Positions 17,646-26,452 of a stretch of DNA of 64,000 bases are shown in pieces. The DNA lies in NCBI GenBank assembly GCA_035719105.1, contig DASTGN010000004.1:434001-498000 (forward strand). Reading direction: 5' to 3'. The translations under genes and the position numbers were made by a program. The DNA is from UBA8389 sp035719105 (GTDB lineage: Bacteria; Bacteroidota; Bacteroidia; Bacteroidales; UBA1402). How positions within the stretch are numbered: position 1 is the stretch's first letter; each line of letters begins with the position of its first letter. The notes beneath the pieces were generated by a model. It searched no databases. It had not been told where the DNA came from and saw nothing but the letters and a program-made list of their open reading frames with translations.

Positions 17646-17676
17646 TTTGAGGTGCCCAAAAAAAACGTTATGTTTG
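17646..17676 (+). promoter_or_regulatory. Bacteroidota-type promoter for the methyltransferase at 17709
   Basis: TTTG (17646-17649), a 19-bp spacer and TATGTTTG (17669-17676) match the consensus exactly, 33 bp before the start codon. Confidence 0.78.
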
Positions 17677-17708
17677 TCTGAATCCGAATACTACCAATAT
17701 ACCCTTTC

Positions 17709-18599
17709 ATGCTTGAACTCATCCCGACCGGTTGGTCAGATTACGAACTCATCGATTCCGGTGGTTTTGAAAAACTAGAACGTTTTGGCAAACACATTTT
17801 GCGTAGACCTGAACCTCAAGCGGTTTGGGCGAAGAGCCTGTCGGATGAAGATTGGGAAAAAATGCCAGTGGCTTGGTTCAAAAGGACTAAAGGGAAGGAT
17901 TCCGCCGATTTTGAACGGGGAGAATGGCTTCAGAAACCCTCGATGCCTGGCCAATGGCATGTAAATTACGATTATAAGGAGATGCACCTACAATTTCGTT
18001 TGGGCATGACTTCCTTCAAACATGTAGGTTTGTTTCCTGAACAAGCTTCCAATTGGGATTACATCTACGATCAGGTTAGGGGAATGGATGTGGAAAAACC
18101 TCGTGTGCTAAATCTTTTTGCTTACACCGGTGGGGCTTCCCTGGCCGCCTGTGCTGCTGGTGCTGAAGTTACCCATGTAGACTCCGTCCGTCAAGTTTTG
18201 ACCTGGTCGCGAGAAAATATGGAATCTTCGGGCTTGGAAGGTGTTCGTTGGATGCTCGAGGATGCCCTCAAGTTTGTGCAGCGCGAAGTGAAACGCGGAA
18301 AGTGTTACGAAGGGATCATTCTTGACCCACCTGCTTATGGCAGAGGCCCTGATGGTGAAAAATGGGTGCTCGAGGAAAGCATCGCCCCTTTGATGGAAGC
18401 CTGCAGTCAACTTTTGAGCCCTAATCAAGGCTTTTTGATTCTGAATCTTTACTCCATGGGCTTTTCGGCGGTGATTGCTAGCAATTTGTTGGAATCCTAT
18501 TTTCCACAGGCTAAGGCTATTGAATATGGAGAACTGGTCGTGCCAGAACGCTCTGGAAAAAAATTACCACTCAGTGTCTTTGCACGCTTTTCGTTCTAA
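17709..18599 (+). CDS. Class I SAM-dependent methyltransferase, RlmI/RlmK-like
   Basis: A 296-residue methyltransferase of the group related to 23S rRNA cytosine methyltransferases. The SAM loop is VLNLFAYTGGASLAAC, the acidic strand end is VTHVDSV, and the catalytic-type motif ILDPPAYGRGPDGEKW is complete. The N-terminal part lacks a clear PUA domain, unlike RlmI, so the substrate is not certain; an rRNA base is the likely target. It has its own consensus promoter, and the thioredoxin lipoprotein follows after 27 bp. Confidence 0.82.
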   Translation: MLELIPTGWSDYELIDSGGFEKLERFGKHILRRPEPQAVWAKSLSDEDWEKMPVAWFKRTKGKDSADFERGEWLQKPSMPGQWHVNYDYKEMHLQFRLGMTSFKHVGLFPEQASNWDYIYDQVRGMDVEKPRVLNLFAYTGGASLAACAAGAEVTHVDSVRQVLTWSRENMESSGLEGVRWMLEDALKFVQREVKRGKCYEGIILDPPAYGRGPDGEKWVLEESIAPLMEACSQLLSPNQGFLILNLYSMGFSAVIASNLLESYFPQAKAIEYGELVVPERSGKKLPLSVFARFSF

Positions 18600-18626
18600 G
18601 TGATTTATACCCTAATTCTTCAATAA

Positions 18627-19724
18627 ATGAAAAATCTCATTACGTTATTTTTATTGACTTTCTTTTTGACAGCATGTGCAAACCCCAAAGCTTATAATCT
18701 GCAGGGAAGTATTGACGATGCTAAATGGAACAACCAGAAAGTCCTTCTTTACGGAATTTCTGAAGTCACCGGTTTGGTTGCTCTTGACTCTACGGTAGTC
18801 GAGAAGAACAGGTTCAGCCTTCAAGGCAAGGTCGACTCAGTGGGTTGGTATGTTTTGATGATCCAAAATGGAGCTGCGCAGCCCATTTACAAAGACTTCT
18901 ACATCGGTGGTAAATTGGATTGTGCCGTGAAAAATGGTAAAATTCGCATCACGGGTTCTGACATTAATGATGCCTATCAAGCTTTTGATGATCAATATAC
19001 CATCATGACTGCCGAATTAATCAAACTGGATGAATTGGTCAAGGCAAACCCTCAGGATGAAAATGCTAAAAATGCTTTTAATGCATCTTATGCAACTTTT
19101 CTGAAGTCTTTCAGGGAGCTATCCAAGAAGACGATTTTGGATAATATGGAAACACCACTGGGCATTCATATTTTTCAGGCAGCATTGTCAACTTTTGAAA
19201 ATTCGGATTTGGAATTTATTTTAGCAAAAGCAAGCCCCGAATTCCTAAAAGACGGGACAGTAATGATGGTTAAGTCTCAGTTGGAGGCCTCCAAGAGTGT
19301 TCAGGAAGGTAGCAAATGTCCTGACTTGAAAATGATGGCTCCAGATGGTGCCCAAGCATCTCTATTGCAATTTATCGGTAAGGGGAATTATGTTTTGATT
19401 GACTTTTGGGCTTCCTGGTGCAGTCCTTGCATGAAAGAATTGCCCAATGTGTTGGAATGCTATGCTCAATATCATCCAAAGGGATTTGATATCGTTGGTG
19501 TTTCTCTTGATGAAGATGCATCCGCATGGAAAGGTGCGATTGAGAAGAATCGAATTCCATGGCACCACATGTCCGACTTGGCAGGTTGGAAAAGCCAAGC
19601 TGTTACCGTTTTCTCATTTTCGGGAATTCCTCATACCGTATTAGTGGATCCCAATGGAATAATTGTTGCGAAAAATCTCAGAGGAGAAGAATTGAAAGCA
19701 AAACTGGCGGAAATCTATAAGTAG
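18627..19724 (+). CDS. TlpA-type thioredoxin lipoprotein with DUF4369 domain
   Basis: A 365-residue predicted lipoprotein (lipobox LTAC, cysteine at residue 17). Residues about 22-120 match the beta-rich DUF4369 domain, a helical linker follows, and residues 225-365 are a thioredoxin fold with the active-site WCSPC (C265, C268) and the cis-proline region SGIPHTV. It probably reduces or exchanges disulfides in envelope proteins. Bacteroidota carry many such genes, so the specific partner is unknown. A hairpin follows the stop. Confidence 0.87.
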   Translation: MKNLITLFLLTFFLTACANPKAYNLQGSIDDAKWNNQKVLLYGISEVTGLVALDSTVVEKNRFSLQGKVDSVGWYVLMIQNGAAQPIYKDFYIGGKLDCAVKNGKIRITGSDINDAYQAFDDQYTIMTAELIKLDELVKANPQDENAKNAFNASYATFLKSFRELSKKTILDNMETPLGIHIFQAALSTFENSDLEFILAKASPEFLKDGTVMMVKSQLEASKSVQEGSKCPDLKMMAPDGAQASLLQFIGKGNYVLIDFWASWCSPCMKELPNVLECYAQYHPKGFDIVGVSLDEDASAWKGAIEKNRIPWHHMSDLAGWKSQAVTVFSFSGIPHTVLVDPNGIIVAKNLRGEELKAKLAEIYK

Positions 19725-19740
19725 AGTGATGCAAAAATAA

Positions 19741-19772
19741 AAAGGCTTGGTCAATTAAAAGACCAAGCCAAT
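19741..19772. terminator. Hairpin terminator for tRNA-Pro, perhaps also for the thioredoxin gene
   Basis: GGCTTGGTC (19744-19752) pairs perfectly with GACCAAGCC (19761-19769). On the minus strand it is followed by a T-rich run (complement of 19733-19743), a good intrinsic terminator for tRNA-Pro; on the plus strand the T run is weaker. Confidence 0.75.
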
Positions 19773-19781
19773 TTCCATTTG

Positions 19782-19854
19782 TCGGGATGAGAAGACTCGA
19801 ACTTCCGACCTCTACGTCCCGAACGTAGCGCGCTACCAACTGTGCTACATCCCG
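19782..19854 (-). tRNA. tRNA-Pro (anticodon CGG)
   Basis: Full cloverleaf of 73 bases: acceptor CGGGATG/CATCCCG, D stem GCAC/GCGC region, anticodon stem CTACG/CGTAG with loop TTCGGGA, T loop TTCGAGT, discriminator A. CGG reads CCG codons. CCA is not encoded. Confidence 0.95.
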
Positions 19855-19868
19855 AATTAAATGCATTG

Positions 19869-19899
19869 CAAAGATAAATAAACGATTTAGTTTCTCCAA
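19869..19899 (-). promoter_or_regulatory. Promoter of tRNA-Pro
   Basis: The minus strand has TATCTTTG at 19876-19869 preceded after 19-20 bp by TTG(G), placed 15 bp before the tRNA. Confidence 0.6.
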
Positions 19900-19940
19900 C
19901 AGAAAAAACCCGTTTTGGCGTAAAATAGTGGGCTCAAGTC

Positions 19941-19971
19941 TTTGTTTATTCAAAAAGGAATCGTACTTTTG
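19941..19971 (+). promoter_or_regulatory. Promoter of tRNA-Phe
   Basis: TTTG (19941-19944), a 19-bp spacer and TACTTTTG (19964-19971) match the Bacteroidota consensus exactly, 17 bp before the tRNA. Confidence 0.8.
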
Positions 19972-19987
19972 TGCCCGCTAATGAGAT

Positions 19988-20060
19988 GGTACCATAGCTC
20001 AGTTGGTAGAGCAAAGGACTGAAAATCCTTGTGTCCCCGGTTCGATTCCTGGTGGTACCA
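19988..20060 (+). tRNA. tRNA-Phe (anticodon GAA)
   Basis: A complete 73-base cloverleaf: acceptor GGTACCA/TGGTACC, anticodon stem AAGGA/TCCTT with loop CTGAAAA, T arm CCCGG/CCTGG with TTCGATT, discriminator A. CCA is not encoded. Confidence 0.97.
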
Positions 20061-20063
20061 CAC

Positions 20064-20112
20064 AAAAAGAAACGCTAAATGCTTGTTAAAAAGCACTTAG
20101 CGTTTCTTTTTT
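20064..20112. terminator. Bidirectional terminator between tRNA-Phe and topA
   Basis: A perfect 15-bp stem (20064-20078 with 20097-20111) continues, after one mismatch, into a further 5-bp stem (20080-20084 with 20091-20095). T runs on both strands let it serve the tRNA and the convergent topA. Confidence 0.85.
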
Positions 20113-20145
20113 GGTTTTCATTACACTTGATCGTGTATTTTCAGA

Positions 20146-22605
20146 CTACTCCGATTCTTTTGCTGTCTTTTTCTTAGGTGCAGCTTTCTTTTTACTTGTT
20201 GTTGCTTTCTTCGTAGTTGCTGCCTTTTTTTTGGCAGGAGCTTTCTTGGTAACAGGCTTGCTGGCCTTGGAAGTGGTGAATTTGCGACCTCCAGCTTTCT
20301 TGGCTGGCTTTTTACCTTGTTCAGTAATTAGGTTAAGACAATCTTCCAACGTGAGCGTAAGCGGATCTGTCGTTTTCGGTATGCGGTAGTTGTTACCCTC
20401 TTTATAAATGTAGGGTCCGAAACGACCATTTAGAACTTGTAAGGTTTCATCTTCGGCAAAGCTCTTGATAAGTTTCTTGCTATCGGCATCCCGCTTAGCA
20501 AGAATTAAATGGATGCATTCGTCAACCGAAATTTCCATCGGGTCGAGTGTTTTCGGGATGGAAATGAATTTATTGTCGTGACGGATGTATGGACCAAATC
20601 GACCTACTGCTACAGTAATCTCTTTTTCTTCGAACTTGCCAGGCTTCCTAGGAAGCTTGAAAAGATCCAACGCTTCTTCGATGGTCAACGTTTCCATTCG
20701 CTGATTGCTGCGTAACGAAGCAAATAAGGGTTTGTCTTCATCATCGGCAGTACCGATTTGAACTACAGGGCCAAATCTTCCGATTCGAACGGAAATGGGG
20801 CGGCCACTGGTAGGATCTTCCCCTAAAATACGTTCGCCAACTTTCTGTTTGGAGTAGGTGCTGGCTTCTTCGACAACAGGATGAAAATCTTTGTAAAAAT
20901 GTCCAATGACAGATGCCCACTCGAGCTTGCCTTCAGCAATCAAGTCAAATTCCTTTTCGACAGAAGCCGTAAAATTGAAGTCTAAAATATTGGGAAATGC
21001 ATCAAGCAGAAAATCATTGACAACCAATCCAATGTCTGTGGGAAAAAGCTTGGAGCGTTCTGCACCATAATTTTCAGTTCCGACTGAATCAGTGATTTTA
21101 TTATCTTTTAATTCCAACAGATTGAACGAGCGAACTTGTCCTTCTCGGTCTTCCTTAACCACGTAAGTGCGTTGTTGAATAGTCGAAATGGTTGGTGCAT
21201 AGGTAGAAGGCCGTCCGATACCGAGTTCTTCCAGTTTGCGAACCAAGCTGGCCTCTGTATAGCGTGCAGGTTTTTGGCTAAACCGCTCCGTTGCTGAAGC
21301 TGATTCCATTTGAAGCACTTGATTCAGTTGCATGGCTGGCAAAATCTTGCTTCCACCCTCCGTTTCGTTTTCTTCATCGGTCGATTCCATATACACACGG
21401 AGGAAACCGTCGAATTTAAGCACTTCACCTGTGATTTCGAGTTTCTCGGGTCCATTGTTCAAACCGATTTGAACCACTGTTTTTTCCAGTTCGGCATCCG
21501 CCATTTGAGATGCGATAGTCCTTTTCCAAATCAACTCGTAAAGTCGCTTCTCTTGCGAGTTTCCATCCACATGGTGTGTAGACATATAAGTAGGACGAAT
21601 GGCTTCATGAGCCTCTTGAGCACCTTTGGATTTGGTATGATAATGACGAATCTTAACGTAATTTTTACCGGCAATGGATTCGATTTCTGCCTTGGTTGTA
21701 TTGATAGCGAGCCCTGACAAGTTGACTGAATCCGTACGCATGTAGGTGATTTTCCCAGATTCGTATAACCGTTGCGCCAACATCATAGTTTGTGAAACAG
21801 AAAATCCGAGCTTCCTGGAAGCTTCCTGTTGAAGGGTGGAAGTGGTAAATGGAGGTGCCGGTGACTTTTTGGTCGGTTTGGTGGCTATATCCTCGATAGT
21901 GAATTTTGCCGTACGAATTTTTTCGAGTAAGGCCAGAGCTTCTTCTTTGGTAGATAATCTCTTTTGCAAGTCAGCTTTTACCGGAGTGATGGTGCCATCG
22001 GGCTCTTCCACTAAAAAGGTTGCAGCCACTTTATACGAGGCTTCCGACTGAAAATTCTGAATTTCACGTTCTCGTTCTACAATCAGACGAACAGCAACAG
22101 ACTGAACTCTACCAGCGGAAAGCGATGGTTTGATTCGTTTCCAAAGAACTGGCGAAAGTTCGAATCCGACAATACGGTCAAGCACTCGACGAGCTTGTTG
22201 TGCATCGACCAAATGCAAGTCAATTTCACGAGGAGTTTCAATCGCATTTAATATAGCTTCCTTAGTGATTTCGTGAAAAACAATGCGTTTGGTGTTCTTG
22301 CTTTGTAATCCTAACTCTTCGTACAAATGCCAGGCAATTGCCTCACCCTCACGGTCTTCATCAGATGCGAGCCAAACTGTTTCAGCATCCTTGGCAGTCG
22401 ATTTTAGTTCGCTGACCAATTTCTTTTTATCTGGTGAAACGACGTAAATGGGTTTGAAGTTATTGGCCATATCCACCCCAAAGTCTTTTTTAGCTAAGTC
22501 GCGGATGTGACCGAAGCTTGAAAGCACTTTAAATTCTTTTCCCAAAAACTTTTCGATGGTTTTTGCTTTGGCAGGTGACTCGACAATAACTAGATTTTTA
22601 TGCAT
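20146..22605 (-). CDS. topA: DNA topoisomerase I
   Basis: An 819-residue type IA topoisomerase that relaxes negative supercoils. The Toprim domain starts at once (LVIVESPAKAKTIEKFLG, then DEDREGEAIAWH), and the catalytic tyrosine lies in GKITYMRTDS. In place of zinc fingers the C-terminal third has repeated modules (GRFGPVVQIG, GRFGPYIRHD, GRFGPYIYKE), then a Lys/Ala-rich basic tail of about 55 residues that should bind DNA or nucleoid proteins. I start it at MHKNLVIVES (22605); the frame opens 47 residues earlier at 22746 but that part overlaps the upstream gene and has no family match. Confidence 0.95.
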   Translation of the reverse strand: MHKNLVIVESPAKAKTIEKFLGKEFKVLSSFGHIRDLAKKDFGVDMANNFKPIYVVSPDKKKLVSELKSTAKDAETVWLASDEDREGEAIAWHLYEELGLQSKNTKRIVFHEITKEAILNAIETPREIDLHLVDAQQARRVLDRIVGFELSPVLWKRIKPSLSAGRVQSVAVRLIVEREREIQNFQSEASYKVAATFLVEEPDGTITPVKADLQKRLSTKEEALALLEKIRTAKFTIEDIATKPTKKSPAPPFTTSTLQQEASRKLGFSVSQTMMLAQRLYESGKITYMRTDSVNLSGLAINTTKAEIESIAGKNYVKIRHYHTKSKGAQEAHEAIRPTYMSTHHVDGNSQEKRLYELIWKRTIASQMADAELEKTVVQIGLNNGPEKLEITGEVLKFDGFLRVYMESTDEENETEGGSKILPAMQLNQVLQMESASATERFSQKPARYTEASLVRKLEELGIGRPSTYAPTISTIQQRTYVVKEDREGQVRSFNLLELKDNKITDSVGTENYGAERSKLFPTDIGLVVNDFLLDAFPNILDFNFTASVEKEFDLIAEGKLEWASVIGHFYKDFHPVVEEASTYSKQKVGERILGEDPTSGRPISVRIGRFGPVVQIGTADDEDKPLFASLRSNQRMETLTIEEALDLFKLPRKPGKFEEKEITVAVGRFGPYIRHDNKFISIPKTLDPMEISVDECIHLILAKRDADSKKLIKSFAEDETLQVLNGRFGPYIYKEGNNYRIPKTTDPLTLTLEDCLNLITEQGKKPAKKAGGRKFTTSKASKPVTKKAPAKKKAATTKKATTSKKKAAPKKKTAKESE

Positions 22606-22718
22606 CGGTAACGATTTTAGCTCAAAACGCGAGCGATTTGGAGCCGCAAAATTAGTAAAAAGGGATTGAAATGCACTCCCTTTGCCAATTATTTGAAATT
22701 TAACCGCTTTTTTAAGGT

Positions 22719-23246
22719 TTAAAGTTCGTCTTCTTCCATGTACCAACTGGCGTAAAATTGGTAATTATCTGAGATCCGTTTGTTGATGGTTTGCGTTTGT
22801 TCAGGATCGGCCATCTTGACGAATTTTGCTGGAACACCGGCCCAAATGCTGAATGGTTCGACGATGGTGTTGCTTAAAACAACAGATCCGGCACCTATGA
22901 TGGCACCTTCGCCAACCACGACATGATCCAGTATAACTGAACCCATACCGATAAGGGCATTGTCCTCGATTTTTGCTCCATGAACAGTCACATTGTGGCC
23001 AATCGAGACATTGTCGCCAATTTGAATGGTGGATTTTTTGTAAAGGGTGTGTAAGACGGAACCATCCTGAATGTTCACGTTGTTGCCGATACGAATCGAA
23101 TTCACATCGCCTCTCAGTACGGTGTTGTACCAAATACTGCAACCATCACCCATAATGATGTCGCCAATGATTGTTGCGTTTTCAGCGAAAAAACACTTTT
23201 CGCCATATTGCGGTGTAAAGCCTCGGACAGATCTAATTAGTGCCAT
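22719..23246 (-). CDS. Gamma-carbonic-anhydrase-like hexapeptide-repeat protein
   Basis: A 175-residue left-handed beta-helix protein built from hexapeptide repeats (IGDNVSIGHNVTVHGAKIEDNALIGMG). The three histidines of the gamma-carbonic-anhydrase zinc site can be placed: one in DGSVLHTL and two in GHNVTVHG. Many relatives (YrdA, PaaY) have weak or no anhydrase activity, so the reaction is not certain. It sits between aminopeptidase P (24-bp gap upstream) and topA, all on the minus strand. Confidence 0.88.
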   Translation of the reverse strand: MALIRSVRGFTPQYGEKCFFAENATIIGDIIMGDGCSIWYNTVLRGDVNSIRIGNNVNIQDGSVLHTLYKKSTIQIGDNVSIGHNVTVHGAKIEDNALIGMGSVILDHVVVGEGAIIGAGSVVLSNTIVEPFSIWAGVPAKFVKMADPEQTQTINKRISDNYQFYASWYMEEDEL

Positions 23247-23269
23247 ACTTTTACTATATATAAAGGTGT

Positions 23270-25057
23270 TTATTCAATAATTCTGGTTTTTGTTTTTAAC
23301 CATGCCGCTTCTTCCTTCGTCAAATTTGGCGATAGGGATTGGTAAACTTTTTGGTGATATGTATTGAGCCACTCTTTTTCTTCGAAACTAAGCAGGGTAA
23401 CATCGATGCTCTTATGGTCGAACGGGAAAAGTGTCAACGTTTCGAAGCAACAGTAACTACCGAACTCGGAAGTATTTTCCTCACGAACCAGCATGACGTT
23501 TTCCAAACGAACACCATACTGCCCGGTTCGATAAATGCCCGGTTCATTAGTCAGTATCATGCCTGCTTCCAAAATGGCTGGATTTTCATTCATGCGAATA
23601 CTTTGTGGACCTTCGTGAACATTCAGGAAGTGCCCCACGCCATGACCTGTTCCGTGTAAGAAGTTGATATTTCGTTTCCAAATGAATTGCCTGGCCAACA
23701 CATCCAGTTGTGTGCCACGTGTTCCAAAAGGAAAAACCGCGGTAGATAGGGCGATGACCCCCTTGAGTAGGTTGGTGTAATCTTGTTTGTATAATTCCGG
23801 CGCTGCCTCGTATAAGGAGAATGTACGGGTAATGTCTGTAGTGCCGTCTAAATATTGACCACCCGTATCGGTCAACAGAATTCCGTTGACTGCGACGGAA
23901 GAAGCACTTTCAGGACTGACCTCGTAATGCACAATGGCACCGTGTTCTCCGTAACTGACGATGGGGCTGAAGCTATCACTGACATAATTGCCTTGTTGTT
24001 GGCGAAATGACGCAATTCGTTGACTGATTGACCATTCTGTAAGGGTCTTGTCGCCCATTGCCAGTTGTTCCTCGAGTTCTTTCCAGAATCGAGTCAAAGC
24101 GATTCCGTCTTTGATCATGGCATTCCTGAATCCATGCTGTTCAGTTTCATTTTTGACTGCCTTCATTCGGGCAATTGGAGAATTTGCTTCAATAATAATG
24201 TTTCCGCCAGGTATGCTGCTGCCGATCTTTTGGTTGATTCTAGTTTTGTCAATTAGCAAACGCTTGCCCTTCAGCGTGTTAAGCAATATTGGAAGTTCGT
24301 TGTAACCTGCGATTCCAATCCTTGCAAGTTTCAATCTGTTGTAAGTTGTTTCACTCAACTTTTCAGGATTGGTGAACATCCAAGCCTCGGTAAGTCCAAT
24401 AAATGCAAAACAAACCCCAACTGGATTGAATTCAATATCGCAGCCTCTTAGATTGAATAGCCAGGCGATTTCGTCCAGAGAGGCCAATGGCATGCCATCG
24501 GCTGAACTCTTTATCAACTCGGTTCTTACTCTTTCCAGTTTTGATTCCACGGTTTCTCCGCAAAATTTCTCAGGAAAAAGATAGATCTCACCATTTGGGA
24601 ATTCTGGTCTTTCGGGCCAGGTTGCTTCATAGGGTTCGAAACTGGTGTCAACAAGCACATTGTTTGTCGTAAGGAATTCTGTGAGGAGTTGCACTTCTTT
24701 CATGGAGAACATGGAGCCATCCAGGCCGACAGCGCGATATTCCTTAGATGCAATCCATTGTTCAGGTGTGATCGTTTCGGCCAGGCCGCTTTTGTACATG
24801 GTGATGCCTGAACCTTTTAATTCTTCTTCGGCTTGAAGAAAATACCTGGAATCCACCCATAATCCTGCATCATCTAGACTGACGACCAGAGTGCCTGCAC
24901 TGCCAGTGAACCCGGAAAGGTACTCCCTGAATTTCCAGCATTCTGCTGTGTATTCACTTTGATGAGGATCTGAAGTTGGGATGATGCAAGCGCTCAATCC
25001 CTTGTTTCCCATTTCATTGCGAATGGCGTAAAGTCTGTCTGGTATGGGTGTGTTCAT
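23270..25057 (-). CDS. Aminopeptidase P family (Xaa-Pro aminopeptidase)
   Basis: A 595-residue M24 metallopeptidase of the long, three-domain form found in eukaryotes and Bacteroidota. Two creatinase-type N-terminal domains are followed by the catalytic pita-bread domain, where the metal ligands are in LTDTGGQYLDGTTDITRTF, HGTGHGVGHFLNVHEGP, TNEPGIY and RLENVMLV. It removes N-terminal residues that precede proline; no signal peptide is seen, so it should be cytoplasmic. A minus-strand -7 element TATATTTG lies at 25082-25089. Confidence 0.93.
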   Translation of the reverse strand: MNTPIPDRLYAIRNEMGNKGLSACIIPTSDPHQSEYTAECWKFREYLSGFTGSAGTLVVSLDDAGLWVDSRYFLQAEEELKGSGITMYKSGLAETITPEQWIASKEYRAVGLDGSMFSMKEVQLLTEFLTTNNVLVDTSFEPYEATWPERPEFPNGEIYLFPEKFCGETVESKLERVRTELIKSSADGMPLASLDEIAWLFNLRGCDIEFNPVGVCFAFIGLTEAWMFTNPEKLSETTYNRLKLARIGIAGYNELPILLNTLKGKRLLIDKTRINQKIGSSIPGGNIIIEANSPIARMKAVKNETEQHGFRNAMIKDGIALTRFWKELEEQLAMGDKTLTEWSISQRIASFRQQQGNYVSDSFSPIVSYGEHGAIVHYEVSPESASSVAVNGILLTDTGGQYLDGTTDITRTFSLYEAAPELYKQDYTNLLKGVIALSTAVFPFGTRGTQLDVLARQFIWKRNINFLHGTGHGVGHFLNVHEGPQSIRMNENPAILEAGMILTNEPGIYRTGQYGVRLENVMLVREENTSEFGSYCCFETLTLFPFDHKSIDVTLLSFEEKEWLNTYHQKVYQSLSPNLTKEEAAWLKTKTRIIE

Positions 25058-25081
25058 TGCCGAATGTTCTGTGATTTCTCA

Positions 25082-25089
25082 CAAATATA
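25082..25089 (-). promoter_or_regulatory. Probable -7 element of the aminopeptidase P gene
   Basis: The minus strand reads TATATTTG 25 bp before the start codon; the -33 box is not evident. Confidence 0.45.
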
Positions 25090-25182
25090 GTTTTTTTCAA
25101 GGAAAAGTTCAGTCATAATCTTTCTGAAACGGCCTTTTTAAGGCTCATACAATCAAAAGTGAAAAAAAGATTGTGTTTTTTG

Positions 25183-25213
25183 TTTGGTAAATCAAACCCT
25201 TTATCTAATTTTG
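25183..25213 (+). promoter_or_regulatory. Promoter of rpsU
   Basis: TTTG (25183-25186), a 19-bp spacer and TAATTTTG (25206-25213) match the consensus exactly. Transcription would start about 30 bp before the rpsU ATG. Confidence 0.8.
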
Positions 25214-25251
25214 CAGTCCGATTTTAAACAAACTATAAAGCATCAATTATT

Positions 25252-25443
25252 ATGATCGTCGTACCTATCAAAGAAGGTGAAAACATTGAAAAAGCGCTGA
25301 AAAAATTCAAACGTAAATTTGAAAAGACTGGAGTCGTTAAAGAACTCAGAAGTCGTCAGGCATTCAGCAAACCTTCTGTTGTTAAAAGAAAACAGAAGAT
25401 CAAAGCTGTTTACGTTCAGCAACTCCAACAGGTCGAAGACTAA
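25252..25443 (+). CDS. rpsU: 30S ribosomal protein bS21
   Basis: A 63-residue basic protein with the bS21 pattern: IVVPIKEGENIEKALKKF, then FEKTGVVKELRSRQ and a lysine-rich tail. In Bacteroidota ribosomes bS21 helps to cover the anti-Shine-Dalgarno end of 16S rRNA, which fits the rarity of Shine-Dalgarno sequences in this window. The gene itself has no AGGAGG upstream. It opens the conserved block rpsU-xerC-hpf. A weak 5-bp hairpin with a T run (about 25461-25491) follows and may thin out transcription. Confidence 0.95.
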   Translation: MIVVPIKEGENIEKALKKFKRKFEKTGVVKELRSRQAFSKPSVVKRKQKIKAVYVQQLQQVED

Positions 25444-25538
25444 TCGTCTCCAGAAACCTAATTCCGATTAAAGGAATAAACCTGTTTTTTTATTGCTTTT
25501 TCCCGATCTTTTTAGTATATTCGTTGCATTGAATACAG

Positions 25539-26435
25539 ATGCGGAATATGCTGTTGATCGAAGACTTTATACAATATTTGCGGTATGAGAAGAATTATTC
25601 TACTCATACCGTTGTTGCGTATGAATGTGACCTTAATCAGTTTATGGATTATGCTGAACATCAGTTCAATCTAACCGATCCAACGATTTTGGACTCCGAT
25701 ATGATTCGGTCTTGGATGGTCAGCTTACTCGAAAGTGGAATCTCTGCACGCTCTGTAAACCGAAAACTTTCCAGCTTAAAAACATTTTGGCATTATCTGC
25801 AACGTTCCGGAGTGGTTGTCGTCAACCCTTTAAATAAGGTGGTCCCGCCCAAAACGGCCAAACCTCTGCCGGTATTTCTTAAAGAAGCGGAAATGGATCA
25901 GATCCTCGACAACGAAGTCTTGGATGAAGACTCTTTCACGCAGATACGTGACAGGCTGATTGTCGATCTTTTTTATTCTACTGGAATGCGCCTTTCCGAG
26001 TTGATCGGTCTGACCGACGAGACTTTGGATTTGAGCACATGTACATTGAAAGTTACCGGTAAACGTAATAAACAGCGTTTGATTCCGTTCGGATCGGAGC
26101 TTCAAAGCACCATTCGTCAGTATATGAAAGTTCGAGACGAACAGATAGGACGTAAAAATAGTCACCTTTTGGTACGAAACGACGGTAGCCCACTTTATCC
26201 ACAAATGGTGTATCGTATGGTGCATCAAAAACTCAAGGAAGTAGGAACTCTTACAAAAAATAGTCCGCACGTGTTGAGGCATACCTTTGCCACAACCTTG
26301 TTGAATAGAGGGGCTGAGCTGAATGCTGTCAAGGAACTTCTTGGCCACAGCAGCCTATCAGCGACGGAAGTATACACTCATACTACGTTCGCAGAATTAA
26401 AAAAAGTGTATAAACAAGCCCATCCAAGGGCGTAA
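25539..26435 (+). CDS. xerC: Tyrosine recombinase XerC/XerD
   Basis: A 298-residue site-specific recombinase. The N-terminal SAM-like domain (FIQYLRYEKNYSTHTVVAYECD) is followed by the catalytic domain with all usual residues: arginine in STGMRLSELIGL, lysine in VTGKRNKQR, HVLRHTFAT (His and Arg), GHSS and the nucleophilic tyrosine in EVYTHTTF. Its place between rpsU and hpf is that of the housekeeping recombinase which resolves chromosome dimers at dif; no mobile element surrounds it. The start may be the ATG at 25539 or at 25548. Confidence 0.9.
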   Translation: MRNMLLIEDFIQYLRYEKNYSTHTVVAYECDLNQFMDYAEHQFNLTDPTILDSDMIRSWMVSLLESGISARSVNRKLSSLKTFWHYLQRSGVVVVNPLNKVVPPKTAKPLPVFLKEAEMDQILDNEVLDEDSFTQIRDRLIVDLFYSTGMRLSELIGLTDETLDLSTCTLKVTGKRNKQRLIPFGSELQSTIRQYMKVRDEQIGRKNSHLLVRNDGSPLYPQMVYRMVHQKLKEVGTLTKNSPHVLRHTFATTLLNRGAELNAVKELLGHSSLSATEVYTHTTFAELKKVYKQAHPRA

Positions 26436-26440
26436 AGAGA

Positions 26441-26446
26441 AGGAGG
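26441..26446 (+). promoter_or_regulatory. Strong Shine-Dalgarno sequence before hpf
   Basis: AGGAGG lies six bases before the hpf ATG, an ideal ribosome-binding site. Other genes in this window lack one, so this is exceptional and may have regulatory meaning. Confidence 0.75.
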
Positions 26447-26452
26447 ATTTTT

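Noticed and set aside
20146..20320. Lys/Ala-rich repeat at the end of topA as a possible frameshift or repeat expansion
   Set aside because: Basic C-terminal tails are usual in topA of many bacteria, and the frame stays open to a proper stop.
25830..26348. 172-codon minus-strand frame antisense to xerC
   Set aside because: It covers the conserved catalytic part of xerC and has no domain pattern.
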